A stretch of DNA of 64,000 nt from DATEJJ01 sp039649115. GTDB taxonomy: Bacteria > Actinomycetota > Actinomycetes > Mycobacteriales > Micromonosporaceae. A program made the position numbers and the translations under genes. The DNA lies in the NCBI GenBank assembly GCA_039649115.1, contig JBBWZQ010000036.1, positions 1 through 64,000 of the forward strand, in the 5' to 3' direction. Numbering within the stretch: position 1 is the stretch's first letter; each line of letters begins with the position of its first letter. This document shows, one piece after another, positions 1 through 9,117 of this stretch. The notes below the pieces were generated by a model. It was not told the DNA's origin. It did not search any database and worked only from the letters and a program-made list of their open reading frames with translations.

Positions 1-235
1 TCGTGAAGCCGCCGCCGGCACCGGGGTGCAGGATGTTGACCTTCTGGAAGCTGGTGCGCAGCGTCCACACCGCCGGCCAGCCGTACGCCACGATCAGCGA
101 CACGAATGCCGGCAGCACCAGCGCCAGACCGCCGACCACCCGTCCCGTGGACCGGCCGGCCGGGTCGGCCGTCACCGCGGGCGGGAACCCGACCCGGGGC
201 GGCGGTACCGGACCGGGCATCTGTGCGTATGACAT
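1..235 (-). CDS. Sugar ABC transporter permease, N-terminal part only
   Basis: This is the first 78 codons of a gene that runs off the left edge of the window. A proline-rich cytoplasmic leader (residues 1-30) is followed by a membrane segment at about residues 34-56 and then TLRTSFQKVN, the short periplasmic stretch typical of MalF-type (binding-protein-dependent sugar importer) permeases. The ATG at 235 was chosen because the frame opens there; a second ATG lies five codons in. The Shine-Dalgarno signal is weak. The rest of the importer should lie to the left. Family assignment rests on a short N-terminus, so another permease subfamily is possible. Confidence 0.6.
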   Translation of the reverse strand, partial: MSYAQMPGPVPPPRVGFPPAVTADPAGRSTGRVVGGLALVLPAFVSLIVAYGWPAVWTLRTSFQKVNILHPGAGGGFT

Positions 236-417
236 GGGAGCACCATATTGGTGCCCGCGACTATTTTCCGCCCCGCCGTCCGGGCAGGTGATGTTCGCGT
301 GTCCGCGGCCAGGTCGCGATCTGCACCCGGGAGGTGTATCCCCACCGGCGCAGGTAAGGACACCCTCGTGCCGCGGTCCGGTGGCGGTCCGCGTATCAGG
401 ACGCGGCCGGCGTCCTC

Positions 418-432
418 GTGTCTGTGAGACAC
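418..432. promoter_or_regulatory. Small hairpin before membrane protein gene
   Basis: GTGTCT-gtg-AGACAC is a perfect 6-bp dyad with a 3-nt loop, ending 16 nt before the GTG start at 449 and just before its GGGGGAG ribosome-binding site. It could be an operator or a leader hairpin. Nothing identifies a ligand. Confidence 0.3.
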
Positions 433-448
433 ATGGACAGGGGGAGCC

Positions 449-2272
449 GTGCTAGACACCGCAGTCGACCGGCGGGCAGCCACGCTGGGTCGGCTCATCG
501 CGACCGAGCATCCGCATCTGGTCGATCCGCACCGCGCATTCCACGCCGGTCAGGTGGAGTTGGGCCGGCTGCTCGGCAGCTGCGACCCGGACCTGGGCCG
601 GGCGATGGAGGTCGAGCTCAGGCAGGTCTTCGGCGACGGGCCGATGGTTGCCGTGGACGAGAAGCCCCACGGCGAGACCGCCGCCGAACACCTCGCCCGC
701 CGGTTGGCCGATCACCCGCACGCGCTGGATGCCCTGTGGGCGCTTCTCGGGGGCGACGACCGGCTCGGCGAGGCCGAACCGGACACTGTGGAGGCCGCCC
801 GCACCGCGGGTACCGGCAGGTGGCGCACCAACCTCGGCGACGGCTGGCTGGCCCGCCAGCGCGCGGCGCTCGTGATGAACCTGATCGTCCTCGCGATCGG
901 GGCCTGCGCGCTGCGGCTGGGTCCGCCGCTGCCGGTACCGCTGCTGGCCTTGAAGGGATTCGGACTGTGGTGCCTGGCGTTCCTGCCGTGCTGGCTCTAC
1001 ATCCGGTTCCTCGGGCAGCGAGCGGGCGCCCTGTGGGACGAGTACGTGCTGAACCTGCACCGGCTCGGCTGGGACCACCCGCGCTTCCTGCCCCGGCCCC
1101 CGCGCACGTCGCAGTTCTACGACGAGTGGATCGTCGACGGTGGGCGGACGCAGACGCAGGACCGCAACATCTACCGCCAGAAGTTCAATGCCTACTATGG
1201 ACGGTCGGTCGCCGCCAATGCCCGCGAGGAGAACTTCCGGGTACGCCTCGACACCCTGTTCCCGGTGTTCCTCACCGCGGCCGTGCTCTCCGTGTGCTGG
1301 GCCGCGGTGCTGTGGGACGACCGGTTTCTCCGCGCGCCCGCCGGCGCCTGGGACATGGTGAAGTTCGGCTACCTCGGCGCGTACGTCTTCATCGTGCAGA
1401 TGCTCCTGCGCCGCTTCTTCGGCAGCGATCTGCGCCCGAGCGCCTACACCGGTGCCCTCCTGCGCATCACCGTCGTGCTCGTCAGCGTGGCGTCGATGTA
1501 CCAGTTGCTGGAGATCTGGTTCGCCGGCAGCGGGACGCTCCCGCGCTGGGAAGCGGTCGCCGCGTTCACCATCGGCTTCTTACCGCTCGTGGCCACCCAG
1601 GTCGTCCTGCGGGCGGCGGCCACCCCGCTGCGCGCCGCCACGCCCGCCCTGGAGTCGGACTACCCGCTCAGCCAGCTCGACGGCCTCAACATCTGGTACG
1701 AGGCGCGCCTCGTCGAGGAGAACATCGAGGACATGCAGAACCTCGCGACGGCGAACTTCGTCGACGTCATACTGCACACCCGGGTTCCGGTCGGGCGCCT
1801 GGTCGACTGGGTGGACCAGGCGTTCCTGTTCCTGCACCTGGACCGGATCGAACATGGTCGCCGGGAGAACCGCCGCGCCCACCGGCGGCCGGAACGCGAG
1901 GGCAAGGTCGAGACCGCGGCACCGCCGCCGGTGCCCGGCACGGCCGGTCTCCTCGGCTCCTCCGTCGGTCCCGCCAGCCGGGGCGGCACCCACACCCGTA
2001 CCGTCCTGCGCCAGCTCGGTGTCCGCACCGCGACGGACCTGATCAGGGCCTTCCCGCCGGACTTGATCGACCCTTCGACGAGCGACGACGCGGGCGCGGC
2101 GGCCGAGCTGCGCGCGATGCTGCTGCGCGAGGGAGTCAACCCGAACCAGATCCGCATGCTCGTCCGGGTCCTCAGCGAGGAGCCGGGCCTGGCCCCGCTG
2201 TGGAACTGGTACGACCAGGGGGTGAGTCCCCGCTGCGCGCGGCGGCTGCCGCGATCGGTGCCCACCCGCTGA
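449..2272 (+). CDS. Polytopic membrane protein of unknown function
   Basis: A 607-residue protein that I do not recognise. The N-terminal 135 residues are hydrophilic. Six likely membrane segments follow (about 140-158, 163-187, 270-290, 305-325, 335-357 and 367-390). The last 215 residues are soluble and include a low-complexity Arg/Pro linker and a helical region around RTVLRQLGVRTATDLI that resembles a helix-hairpin-helix or protein-docking fold. GTG 449 is preceded by GGGGGAG at good spacing. The patatin-like gene starts 61 nt downstream on the same strand and also has membrane segments, so the two are probably co-transcribed and may work together at the membrane. Function is unknown. Confidence 0.75.
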   Translation: MLDTAVDRRAATLGRLIATEHPHLVDPHRAFHAGQVELGRLLGSCDPDLGRAMEVELRQVFGDGPMVAVDEKPHGETAAEHLARRLADHPHALDALWALLGGDDRLGEAEPDTVEAARTAGTGRWRTNLGDGWLARQRAALVMNLIVLAIGACALRLGPPLPVPLLALKGFGLWCLAFLPCWLYIRFLGQRAGALWDEYVLNLHRLGWDHPRFLPRPPRTSQFYDEWIVDGGRTQTQDRNIYRQKFNAYYGRSVAANAREENFRVRLDTLFPVFLTAAVLSVCWAAVLWDDRFLRAPAGAWDMVKFGYLGAYVFIVQMLLRRFFGSDLRPSAYTGALLRITVVLVSVASMYQLLEIWFAGSGTLPRWEAVAAFTIGFLPLVATQVVLRAAATPLRAATPALESDYPLSQLDGLNIWYEARLVEENIEDMQNLATANFVDVILHTRVPVGRLVDWVDQAFLFLHLDRIEHGRRENRRAHRRPEREGKVETAAPPPVPGTAGLLGSSVGPASRGGTHTRTVLRQLGVRTATDLIRAFPPDLIDPSTSDDAGAAAELRAMLLREGVNPNQIRMLVRVLSEEPGLAPLWNWYDQGVSPRCARRLPRSVPTR

Positions 2273-2281
2273 GATGTATCA

Positions 2282-2297
2282 CACGCGCGACCGCGTG
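2282..2297. other. Intercistronic hairpin
   Basis: CACGCG-cgac-CGCGTG is a perfect 6-bp stem with a 4-nt loop in the 61-nt gap between the membrane protein and the patatin gene. It is too short for a confident terminator and could modulate read-through or mRNA processing. Confidence 0.3.
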
Positions 2298-2333
2298 CTC
2301 TGGTCTAGCAGCACATCGCGGGAAGGGGTCGGC

Positions 2334-4769
2334 ATGGACGTGAAGAGTGCGCTGCGGCGCCTGGTGGTTCCCCGGCCGGCCGCCCTGGACCAGGCCACCA
2401 CGTGGGCGGTCGGCACCGGGCCCGAGCCGCTGCCACCCGAGCGCGGCGGTGCGGACCGCTCCGGTATCGGCATCTGCTGCTCGGGCGGTGGCATCCGGTC
2501 GGCGGCGTACAACCTCGGTGCGCTCCAGGCCCTGTCAGCCAAGGGGATCTACCAGGAGGCGGACTTCGTCAGTTGCGTGTCGGGCGGCTCGTACATCGCG
2601 GCCAGCTTCGCCTCCGTGTCACACGGCCCGGAGTTCGCGGGCGAACGCGACGTCGTTCGTCCCGCCGGAGCGGACTACGCCTACTCGCCCGGCTCCGCCG
2701 AGGAACAGCACCTGCGCAACCACAGCCACTACCTCCTGCCGCGGCTCGCCGTGACCGTACGCGGCTTCGTCGCGCTGATGTTCGGCGTCCTGGCCAACCT
2801 CGGCCTGCTGCTGGTCTTCGTGTTCATCGGCGCCCGGATGGTGGGCTGGCTGCTGCACGCCGCCGGCATCACGCCCGGGCTCGGCGGCCCCGATCCGCGG
2901 CTGCGCCTTCCCCTCCTGTGGTGGGTCGTCCCGCCCGCGCTGCTGGTGCTGGGGCTCGCGTCGCTGTTCCTGGACAGTGTCATCGAGGTGTACGGGAAGC
3001 CGACGACCGACGCCACCGGTGCGCTCCGCGGTGGTGCGATCAAGCTGATGGTCCTGAGCCTCGTCGCCGGCATCGTGATGCTGGCCGTGCCGGCGGCGGT
3101 GGTCGGGACGGAGCGGCTCGCCCTCGGCAACCGGCCGAACGCGGCCGCCGCGACGGTCCTCGCCGGCCTCGGCTTCGGCACCCCGGAGGGCTGCGCCGCC
3201 GCGGCGAAGGGCAGTGCCCGGGGCGCCTGCGGCGCACCGCACCGGGACCCGGCCGAGGCGACCGCCAACGCCCAGAAGACCGACTCGGGCAGCCCGCTCA
3301 CCCTCGCCGCCTTCCTCGCCGCGCTCGTGGCGATGATCCGGCGGGTGGTCCGGCTCGCCGGCGGAGAACTCGGGCCCCTGGGCACGAAGCCGGCGCCGGG
3401 CACCTCCCCCGACCCGGGCCTGCCCGGACTGCTCCGCAAGGCTGAGTCGCGGCTCATGCCGTGGCTCGGCAGCGCCCTCGTGGTGGCTGCGGTGGCACTG
3501 CTGACCGTCCGCTGGACCGGCGACGCCAGCATGGCCGGCCTCGGCGGCAGCGAGTGGGGCCTCGCCGGCGGTGCGGTGGCGCTGTTCCTCGGGATCAAAT
3601 CCTTCACGGACATCAACCGGACCAGCATGCACCGGTACTACCGCGAGCGGCTCGCCAGCGCGTTCACCATCCGGCGGGTACGGAAGGACGGGCGCGACTT
3701 CGCCGAGCCGGTCCCGTACGACCAGCCGCTGTCGCTGGCGGCGGTGGCGCCGGGCAGGAACGGTGTCCAGGGACCTGAACTGATCATCTGCGCCGCCGCG
3801 AACATCACCGACGAGTCCGTGCCGCCGGGGCGGGGCTGCGTCCCCTTCACGTTCACCACCAGGGAGATCGGTCTCGCCTCGCCGCCGCCCGCCTTCGCCG
3901 GGGGCGAGCGCCGCGCGCGGCTGCCGGTCGAGGAGTACGAGGCCGCCACCGGGAAGCGGCGGCCGACGCTGCCTGGCGCGGTCGCCATCTCGGGAGCGGC
4001 CATATCGCCGCTCGCCGGCAAGGCGACCCGGCCGTCGCAGCGGCTGCTCCTCGCGGTCGCGAACGTCCGGCTCGGCATGTGGCTGCGCAACCCGCTGTAC
4101 TGCGCCGCACCCGCCCGGCAAACCACGCAGCCGTCCTGGTGGCGCCGGCTCGTGGACCAGTGGAAGCAGCCGGGGCCGCGGCTGCTCCTGCTCGAACTCG
4201 TCGGCAGGACCCATCTCAACCGCCGCTGGCTGTACGTCACCGATGGCGGCCACTACGACAACTCCGGACTCGTGGAGGCGCTGCGCCGCCGGCCGACGAC
4301 CGTCTTCGCATTCGACGCCAGCGGCGATCCCGTCGACCAATGGAGCACGATCGGCGGCGCGATCTCCCTGGCCCGCACCGAGTTGGGCGCGCATGTGGAG
4401 ATCACCCCCGGCGACATGCAGCCGCTGGACGGCCAGCGGGTCCGTGTCCCGTTCGCCCGCGGCAACATCTGGTACGCCCCCGTCGATCTCGACCGGCCGC
4501 CGGACGCCATGCTGTGGCTCACCAAGCTCGGCGTCCCCGAAGGCGCGCCGTGGGACGTGTGCGCCTACGCCCGGCAGTCGCCGTCCTTCCCGACCGACGG
4601 CACGCTGAACCAGCTCTACGGCGCGGACCAGCTCGAGGCGTACCGGGCCCTCGGCGACTACTCGACCCAGCAGATGCTGACCCGGTACCTCGCCGAGCGG
4701 GAGTCGGCGCGCGAGGCCGGAACCACGCGGCCGCACATCGATCCGCTGGACCTCACCGTGGCGGCCTGA
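2334..4769 (+). CDS. Patatin-like phospholipase with internal membrane domain
   Basis: An 811-residue protein with the hallmarks of patatin acyl hydrolases, which use a Ser-Asp dyad on lipid acyl esters. The oxyanion motif GGGIRSAAYN starts at residue 51. The nucleophile elbow CVSGGS places Ser83, and the catalytic Asp is in VTDGGHYDNSG (Asp637). Between the two, roughly residues 140-430, lie about five membrane segments, so the catalytic fold is split by a membrane insertion. The elbow has Cys where most patatins have Gly. ATG 2334 was preferred over upstream in-frame starts because GGGAAGGGG precedes it. It is downstream of a polytopic membrane protein, probably in one operon. Substrate unknown; lipid remodelling or signalling are both possible. 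Confidence 0.8.
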   Translation: MDVKSALRRLVVPRPAALDQATTWAVGTGPEPLPPERGGADRSGIGICCSGGGIRSAAYNLGALQALSAKGIYQEADFVSCVSGGSYIAASFASVSHGPEFAGERDVVRPAGADYAYSPGSAEEQHLRNHSHYLLPRLAVTVRGFVALMFGVLANLGLLLVFVFIGARMVGWLLHAAGITPGLGGPDPRLRLPLLWWVVPPALLVLGLASLFLDSVIEVYGKPTTDATGALRGGAIKLMVLSLVAGIVMLAVPAAVVGTERLALGNRPNAAAATVLAGLGFGTPEGCAAAAKGSARGACGAPHRDPAEATANAQKTDSGSPLTLAAFLAALVAMIRRVVRLAGGELGPLGTKPAPGTSPDPGLPGLLRKAESRLMPWLGSALVVAAVALLTVRWTGDASMAGLGGSEWGLAGGAVALFLGIKSFTDINRTSMHRYYRERLASAFTIRRVRKDGRDFAEPVPYDQPLSLAAVAPGRNGVQGPELIICAAANITDESVPPGRGCVPFTFTTREIGLASPPPAFAGGERRARLPVEEYEAATGKRRPTLPGAVAISGAAISPLAGKATRPSQRLLLAVANVRLGMWLRNPLYCAAPARQTTQPSWWRRLVDQWKQPGPRLLLLELVGRTHLNRRWLYVTDGGHYDNSGLVEALRRRPTTVFAFDASGDPVDQWSTIGGAISLARTELGAHVEITPGDMQPLDGQRVRVPFARGNIWYAPVDLDRPPDAMLWLTKLGVPEGAPWDVCAYARQSPSFPTDGTLNQLYGADQLEAYRALGDYSTQQMLTRYLAERESAREAGTTRPHIDPLDLTVAA

Positions 4770-4775
4770 CAATGA

Positions 4776-4814
4776 CCTACGACGGCCGGACCGGCGACCA
4801 CCCGCCGGCGTAGG
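4776..4814. terminator. Possible terminator after patatin gene
   Basis: CCTACG (4776-4781) pairs with CGTAGG (4809-4814), and inner GCCGG/CCGGC stretches extend the stem. It lies just after the patatin stop codon and before the PQQ-propeller gene. There is no U-tract, as is usual in actinomycetes. Confidence 0.4.
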
Positions 4815-4866
4815 ACGGGCCGATCCAGGTCAGTGCTGCCGGCCAGGTGAGGGCACACTGGGTGGC

Positions 4867-6162
4867 GTGGTTCAACCGGCCGTCATCGAGCTCGGCGCGG
4901 ACCGGGCGGTGCCGGAGCAGCCGGATCGGCCGGCCCGCCCGCGCACGCGCTGGCTGTTCGCCGCGGGACTGGCGCTGGCATCGGCGATGGGCGGCGCCGC
5001 CGTACCTCGGCCCGGGCTGGTACCCCGGTTTCAGGTCCCGTACGCGGTCGGCGCGGCGTTCGTGTCCGGCGGGGACACGCTGTACGTCACCGCGCACGGC
5101 TCGGTCTCCGCATACCGCCTGCCGGACGGCGCGCGCCGCTGGTCGGTACCCGCGCCGGGGACGGTCGAGGGGATGCAGCTCGCGACCGGCTCCCGGGTGC
5201 TCCTGGTCAGCCGCGCCGAACCGCCCACCTCGACCGTCGGGCTGGACACCCGTACCGGCCGGCAGCTCTGGCGGTCGGACTCGGTCCTCGTCGCCGCCGT
5301 CCTGCCCGGCGACCGGCAGGTGCTGCTCTTCACCCCCGGCCCTGGCGCGTCGAGCCTGATGCGCGCGGTCGACGTGCGGTCCGGGCAGGCGATGTGGAGC
5401 CGCACCCAGCTCGGTACCGTCGCGCCCACCGGGCCGTGGACCGACCTGCGTGCCGAGCCGCCGCGGCTGGTCTTCCAGACCGTCGACGGCGGCGTCGAGG
5501 TGGTCGCCGCGCCGACCGGCGAGGTGCTGCTGCGCGGGCGCCTGCCCGACCTGCCCGCGCCCGGGCCGGCCCGCTTCCGTCCCGAGGACGCGCAGCTGAG
5601 TACCGCCGGCGATCAGCTGCTGGTGATCCGTGGCGGGGACACCCGCACCCTGGAGGCCTTCGACCTGGGCACGCTCGCCCGGCGGTGGCGGGCCCGGCTG
5701 CCCGCCGCCGGCTACTTCGCCACCTCCTGCGGTACCGTGCTGTGCGTCTTCGGACCCCAGTGGATGACCGGCGTGGATCCGGGCAGCGGCGCCCTGCTCT
5801 GGCACACGCACCTCTGGCAGGGCGCGCAGGCGCTGCCGGGCGGCCGGCTGCTGGTCTCCAGCGGGGAACCGGACCTGCGGTTGGCGATCGTCGTGGCCGC
5901 CACCCTGCGTCCGGTGCTCGACCTGAAGAGTTGGCGGGCGCTGGGTGGCGGGCCGGGCGGGCAGCAGCCGCTGGTGCTCGCCCGTACCACCGCGGACCTG
6001 CGGACCTGGTTCGCCGTGGTCGACCCGGCGGTACCGCATCCGGTCATCCGGACCCTGGGCGGGGCCGGGGGAGTGCTGGACGAGGAGTGTCTCGCGTTCG
6101 ACGGGTACCTCGCCTGCCCGACCGTCCACAATAGACTCCAGGTGTGGCGGTACCGGACCTGA
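4867..6162 (+). CDS. Membrane-anchored PQQ-like beta-propeller protein
   Basis: A 431-residue protein with a hydrophilic N-terminus, one membrane or signal-anchor segment (about residues 28-45, LFAAGLALASAMGGAAV), and an extracytoplasmic part made of repeats of the pattern G-D-T-L-Y-V... RWSVPAPG... TRTGRQLW. Such alternating strands with Trp-containing turns are typical of quinoprotein/PQQ-like propellers (BamB-like), which usually act as scaffolds rather than true quinoprotein enzymes. No cofactor or catalytic site can be recognised. GTG 4867 has no convincing ribosome-binding site. Its end faces the stop of the XRE/NB-ARC gene 14 nt away. Role unknown. Confidence 0.7.
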   Translation: MVQPAVIELGADRAVPEQPDRPARPRTRWLFAAGLALASAMGGAAVPRPGLVPRFQVPYAVGAAFVSGGDTLYVTAHGSVSAYRLPDGARRWSVPAPGTVEGMQLATGSRVLLVSRAEPPTSTVGLDTRTGRQLWRSDSVLVAAVLPGDRQVLLFTPGPGASSLMRAVDVRSGQAMWSRTQLGTVAPTGPWTDLRAEPPRLVFQTVDGGVEVVAAPTGEVLLRGRLPDLPAPGPARFRPEDAQLSTAGDQLLVIRGGDTRTLEAFDLGTLARRWRARLPAAGYFATSCGTVLCVFGPQWMTGVDPGSGALLWHTHLWQGAQALPGGRLLVSSGEPDLRLAIVVAATLRPVLDLKSWRALGGGPGGQQPLVLARTTADLRTWFAVVDPAVPHPVIRTLGGAGGVLDEECLAFDGYLACPTVHNRLQVWRYRT

Positions 6163-6176
6163 ATCCGGCGGTCACA

Positions 6177-8759
6177 TCACCTGGACCAGCTCGGCGCGGC
6201 CGGTTCCGAGCGGTCGAGGGCGGCGAGCTGGGAGCGCACCTCCACCGCATCCGGCAGGCCGAGATCGTCGAAGATCGCCAGCGCCCGCAGGTACTGTTCG
6301 TGGGCGCGGGCCGGATCACCGAGACTCGCGTGGGCGCGGCCGAGGCCGGCGTGCGCGCGGGCCTGGTAATCGCGGGCGCCCGTGTCGGTGGCGACGGCGA
6401 GGGCGGCGGTGTACTGGGACAGTGCCTCGGCGTGGCGACCGGCCGCCTGGGTCGCCTGGCCGAGGCCGCACAGTGCCGCCGGCTCACCGTCCCGGTCACC
6501 GATCTCGACGAAGCACGCGAGGGCCTGCCGGTGGCTCCCGGCTGCCCGGTCGACCAGGCCGAGCCGGCCCTGGACGGTGCCGAGGTGGGTCAGCGCCCAG
6601 CCCTCCCCGCCCCGGTCGCCCAGTTCCCGGAACAGCTCCACCGCGCGCTCGAAGCGGCGCGCCGCGGCACCGTACCCGCCCGACCGCTCCTCGACGAGCC
6701 CGATGCTGTCCAGCGTGCTGGCCTCGCCGGTGCGGTGGCCGAGCCGGCTGAACAGGGCCAGTGCCTGCTTCAGGTGCCGCGCGGCCGGCCGGCACCGGCC
6801 CAGGATCGTCTCGATCGTACCGAGGCCGTTCAGCGTGGCGGCCTCGCCGACCTGGTCACCGACCCGGCGGTACAGGCGCCGGGCGTGCCGGTTGTGGTCG
6901 GCGGCCGACTCGTACCGGCCCACCTTCTCCTCGACGAAGGCGAGGTACTGCAGGGCCCGCGCCTCGCCGGCCTGGTTGCCGGCCAACTGGAACACGGTAC
7001 GGGCCTGGTCGAGCTCCTCGACCGCGTCGGCGTGCCGGCCCAACCGGCTGTGTACCACGCCCAGCCCCAGCAGCGCGTGGCCTTCCCCGTCCCGGTCGCC
7101 CGTCTGCGCCGCGGCGGACCGGGCGCAGCCGTGCACGATCAGGGCGTCGAGGTAGTGCCCGCCGTCGAGGTAGCGGTAGAGGGTGGCCGAGAGGTTGACC
7201 GCGTGGGCCGGCCAGCCGTTGGCGGCGCAGTAGGCAGCCACCGCGGTCAGCGTGGCGCGCTCGGCGGACAGCCACCGGCGCGCGGTCTGCGGAGTCTCCG
7301 GGTCCACCGGGGTCGGCGTGCTCGGCGGCGTGATGCGGGGCCGCCGGTGCGCCTCGGCGGGGTACAGGATGTCCATGGCCCGGGCCGCGCTGGCAACGTA
7401 GTAGCCGAACAGCCGGCCCAGCGCGGCCGGCCGCTGCGCCTCGGTGTCCTGCTCCGTGACAAGCTGGCTGGCATAGGCCCGCAGCAGGTCGTGCATGCCG
7501 TACCGGCCGCCGCTGGTCGGCTGGATCAGGTGCGCGCGGCCGAGCAGGTCGAGTACCTGTCGAGCGTCGTCTATGCCGGTGCCGGTGAGTGCCGCCGCCC
7601 CGTACGCATCGAAGTCCAGGCCCGGATGCAGGCCGACCAGCCGGAAGGCACGGGTGGCCGCGGCCGGCAGGTGCTGCAGGGACCAGGAGAAGACGGTGGT
7701 CACGGTGGCCCGGGGATCGCCGGCGCCGTCGAGCAGGCGCAGCCGCCGGTCGGCCAGCTCGGTGGCCAGGTCGGCCAGCGGCGCGTCGGCCCGGGCGGTG
7801 GCCACCTCGGCGAGGATGCGCAGCGCGAGGGGCAGCCGCGCGCACTGATCGGCGAGGGTGGCCGTGACGTGGGGATCCCGGGTGGCGCGCGGCCCGATCA
7901 GGCGGCCCAGCAGGGCGGACGAGTCGCCGGGTGAGAGCAGACCGAGCTCGACCCGGCGGGCGCCGTGCACGGCGACCAGACCGGCCAGCGTGTCCCTGCT
8001 GGTGACGACGACGGCGCAGCTGGGTGTGCCGGGCAGCAGCGGCCGGACCTGCTCGACGGTGGCGGCGTTGTCCAGCACGATCAACATCTGCCGGTTGGCG
8101 ATCTCGGTGCGGTAGCGCGCCGCGCGCTCGTCGGTTTCCAACGGGATCTCCCCGTCGGGCAGGCCCAGCGCGGTCAGGAACTGGGCCAGCGCGCGAGCCG
8201 GATCGACCGGCTGCTCGGGGTCGTAGCCACGCAGGTTGACATACAGTTGCCCGTCCGGGAACCGGTTGCGGGCCTGGTGCGCCCAGTGCACCGCGAGCGC
8301 CGTCTTGCCGACACCCGCCGTACCGGACACCGCGGAGATCACGACCGCCGTCGCGTCCCGGTCCGCGCCAGCCGCGCGCCGGTCGCGGCCGAGCAGGAGC
8401 GCGTCGAGTTGGGCCAGTTCCGGTGTACGCCCGGTGAACGCGGTGACGTCGGCCGGCAACTGGGCCGGCACCACGTGCCGGGGCGGATCGGCCGGCCGGC
8501 CGCCGGGTAACCGTTGCCGCTGCCGCCCAGTCCAGGCGGCCCGCACCGCCCGGTGCACGTCACGCCGCTCGTCGCCGGTCAGGCCGAGCGCGGAGGCGAG
8601 GCGGTCGCCGGAATCCGGCCGCAGCCGTGGCCCGGCAAGGCGTTCGGCGTTGCGCACGGTACGCACGCTCAGCTTCGCCTTCTCGGCCAGTTCCTCCTGC
8701 GTCAGCCCCGCGGCCAGCCGGAACCGGCGCAGCAGCTCCGCGATCGACTCATCCGACAT
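6177..8759 (-). CDS. XRE / NB-ARC / TPR regulator (AfsR-like architecture)
   Basis: An 860-residue cytoplasmic protein. Residues 5-60 form a Cro/C1-type helix-turn-helix (RLAAGLTQEELAEKAKLSVR). An NB-ARC STAND ATPase follows with Walker A GTAGVGKT (Lys152), a Walker B-like MLIVLD stretch and later winged-helix segments. From about residue 520 to the end there are tandem tetratricopeptide repeats (recurring G.A...LG pattern with GDRDGE and GEA turns). This combination is a signal-dependent switch in which the TPR part is thought to sense a ligand and release the DNA-binding part. The start at 8759 begins exactly at the helix-turn-helix domain. An imperfect palindrome 60-115 nt upstream may be its own operator. 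Related to AfsR but lacks the SARP-type DNA-binding domain. Target genes unknown. Confidence 0.85.
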   Translation of the reverse strand: MSDESIAELLRRFRLAAGLTQEELAEKAKLSVRTVRNAERLAGPRLRPDSGDRLASALGLTGDERRDVHRAVRAAWTGRQRQRLPGGRPADPPRHVVPAQLPADVTAFTGRTPELAQLDALLLGRDRRAAGADRDATAVVISAVSGTAGVGKTALAVHWAHQARNRFPDGQLYVNLRGYDPEQPVDPARALAQFLTALGLPDGEIPLETDERAARYRTEIANRQMLIVLDNAATVEQVRPLLPGTPSCAVVVTSRDTLAGLVAVHGARRVELGLLSPGDSSALLGRLIGPRATRDPHVTATLADQCARLPLALRILAEVATARADAPLADLATELADRRLRLLDGAGDPRATVTTVFSWSLQHLPAAATRAFRLVGLHPGLDFDAYGAAALTGTGIDDARQVLDLLGRAHLIQPTSGGRYGMHDLLRAYASQLVTEQDTEAQRPAALGRLFGYYVASAARAMDILYPAEAHRRPRITPPSTPTPVDPETPQTARRWLSAERATLTAVAAYCAANGWPAHAVNLSATLYRYLDGGHYLDALIVHGCARSAAAQTGDRDGEGHALLGLGVVHSRLGRHADAVEELDQARTVFQLAGNQAGEARALQYLAFVEEKVGRYESAADHNRHARRLYRRVGDQVGEAATLNGLGTIETILGRCRPAARHLKQALALFSRLGHRTGEASTLDSIGLVEERSGGYGAAARRFERAVELFRELGDRGGEGWALTHLGTVQGRLGLVDRAAGSHRQALACFVEIGDRDGEPAALCGLGQATQAAGRHAEALSQYTAALAVATDTGARDYQARAHAGLGRAHASLGDPARAHEQYLRALAIFDDLGLPDAVEVRSQLAALDRSEPAAPSWSR

Positions 8760-8820
8760 CAGACCCCCGGCACAGATCACCACGAGTCTATTCGATCCGG
8801 AAAAGCGGATGCCTGGCCGA

Positions 8821-8875
8821 CCCGCTTGCGCGTGCGCCGGTCGGGTTGCCCGAGCCAACCGTACGCACAAGCGGG
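8821..8875. promoter_or_regulatory. Imperfect palindrome upstream of the XRE/NB-ARC gene
   Basis: The 16-bp arms at 8821-8836 and 8860-8875 match as inverted repeats at 14 of 16 positions (core CCCGCTTG / CAAGCGGG) with a 23-nt spacer. The element ends 62 nt upstream of the regulator start, so it is a candidate autoregulatory operator. Confidence 0.4.
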
Positions 8876-8893
8876 ATCACGCTGCGATCAACA

Positions 8894-8922
8894 CCAGCCG
8901 TGCGTGGCCGCGGCACGGCTGG
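8894..8922. terminator. 10-bp perfect hairpin, probable terminator
   Basis: CCAGCCGTGC (8894-8903) and GCACGGCTGG (8913-8922) form a perfect 10-bp stem with a 9-nt loop. It lies about 200 nt downstream of the DUF1905 gene on the minus strand, so it may end that transcript. The stretch 8760-9117 otherwise holds no gene that I can support. Confidence 0.45.
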
Positions 8923-9117
8923 CCCGCGCGGTACACCGCCGCCGCCAAAGCGCAGGCCGTGACCTGGCCTTCCGCTCCCCCGTTGGCGAACGGGCACCGC
9001 GGGTCCGACCCTTCCATCACCGGCTGGATACGGCCAGGCAAACCAACAGGCAAACTGACACAGGTACCGGTCAGGCCGGGCGGGTCGCCAGCATGCCGCG
9101 GCCCACCCCGCCGGGCG

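Noticed and set aside
2334..4769. Patatin gene as the effector of a nucleotide-signalling phage-defence system
   Set aside because: No cyclase, ubiquitin-like or other defence partner is adjacent, and the membrane insertion differs from soluble CapV-type effectors.
2619..4772. A 717-codon open frame antisense to the patatin gene
   Set aside because: It mirrors a real gene in GC-rich DNA, has low-complexity composition and no recognisable domain. The plus-strand protein has clear catalytic motifs.
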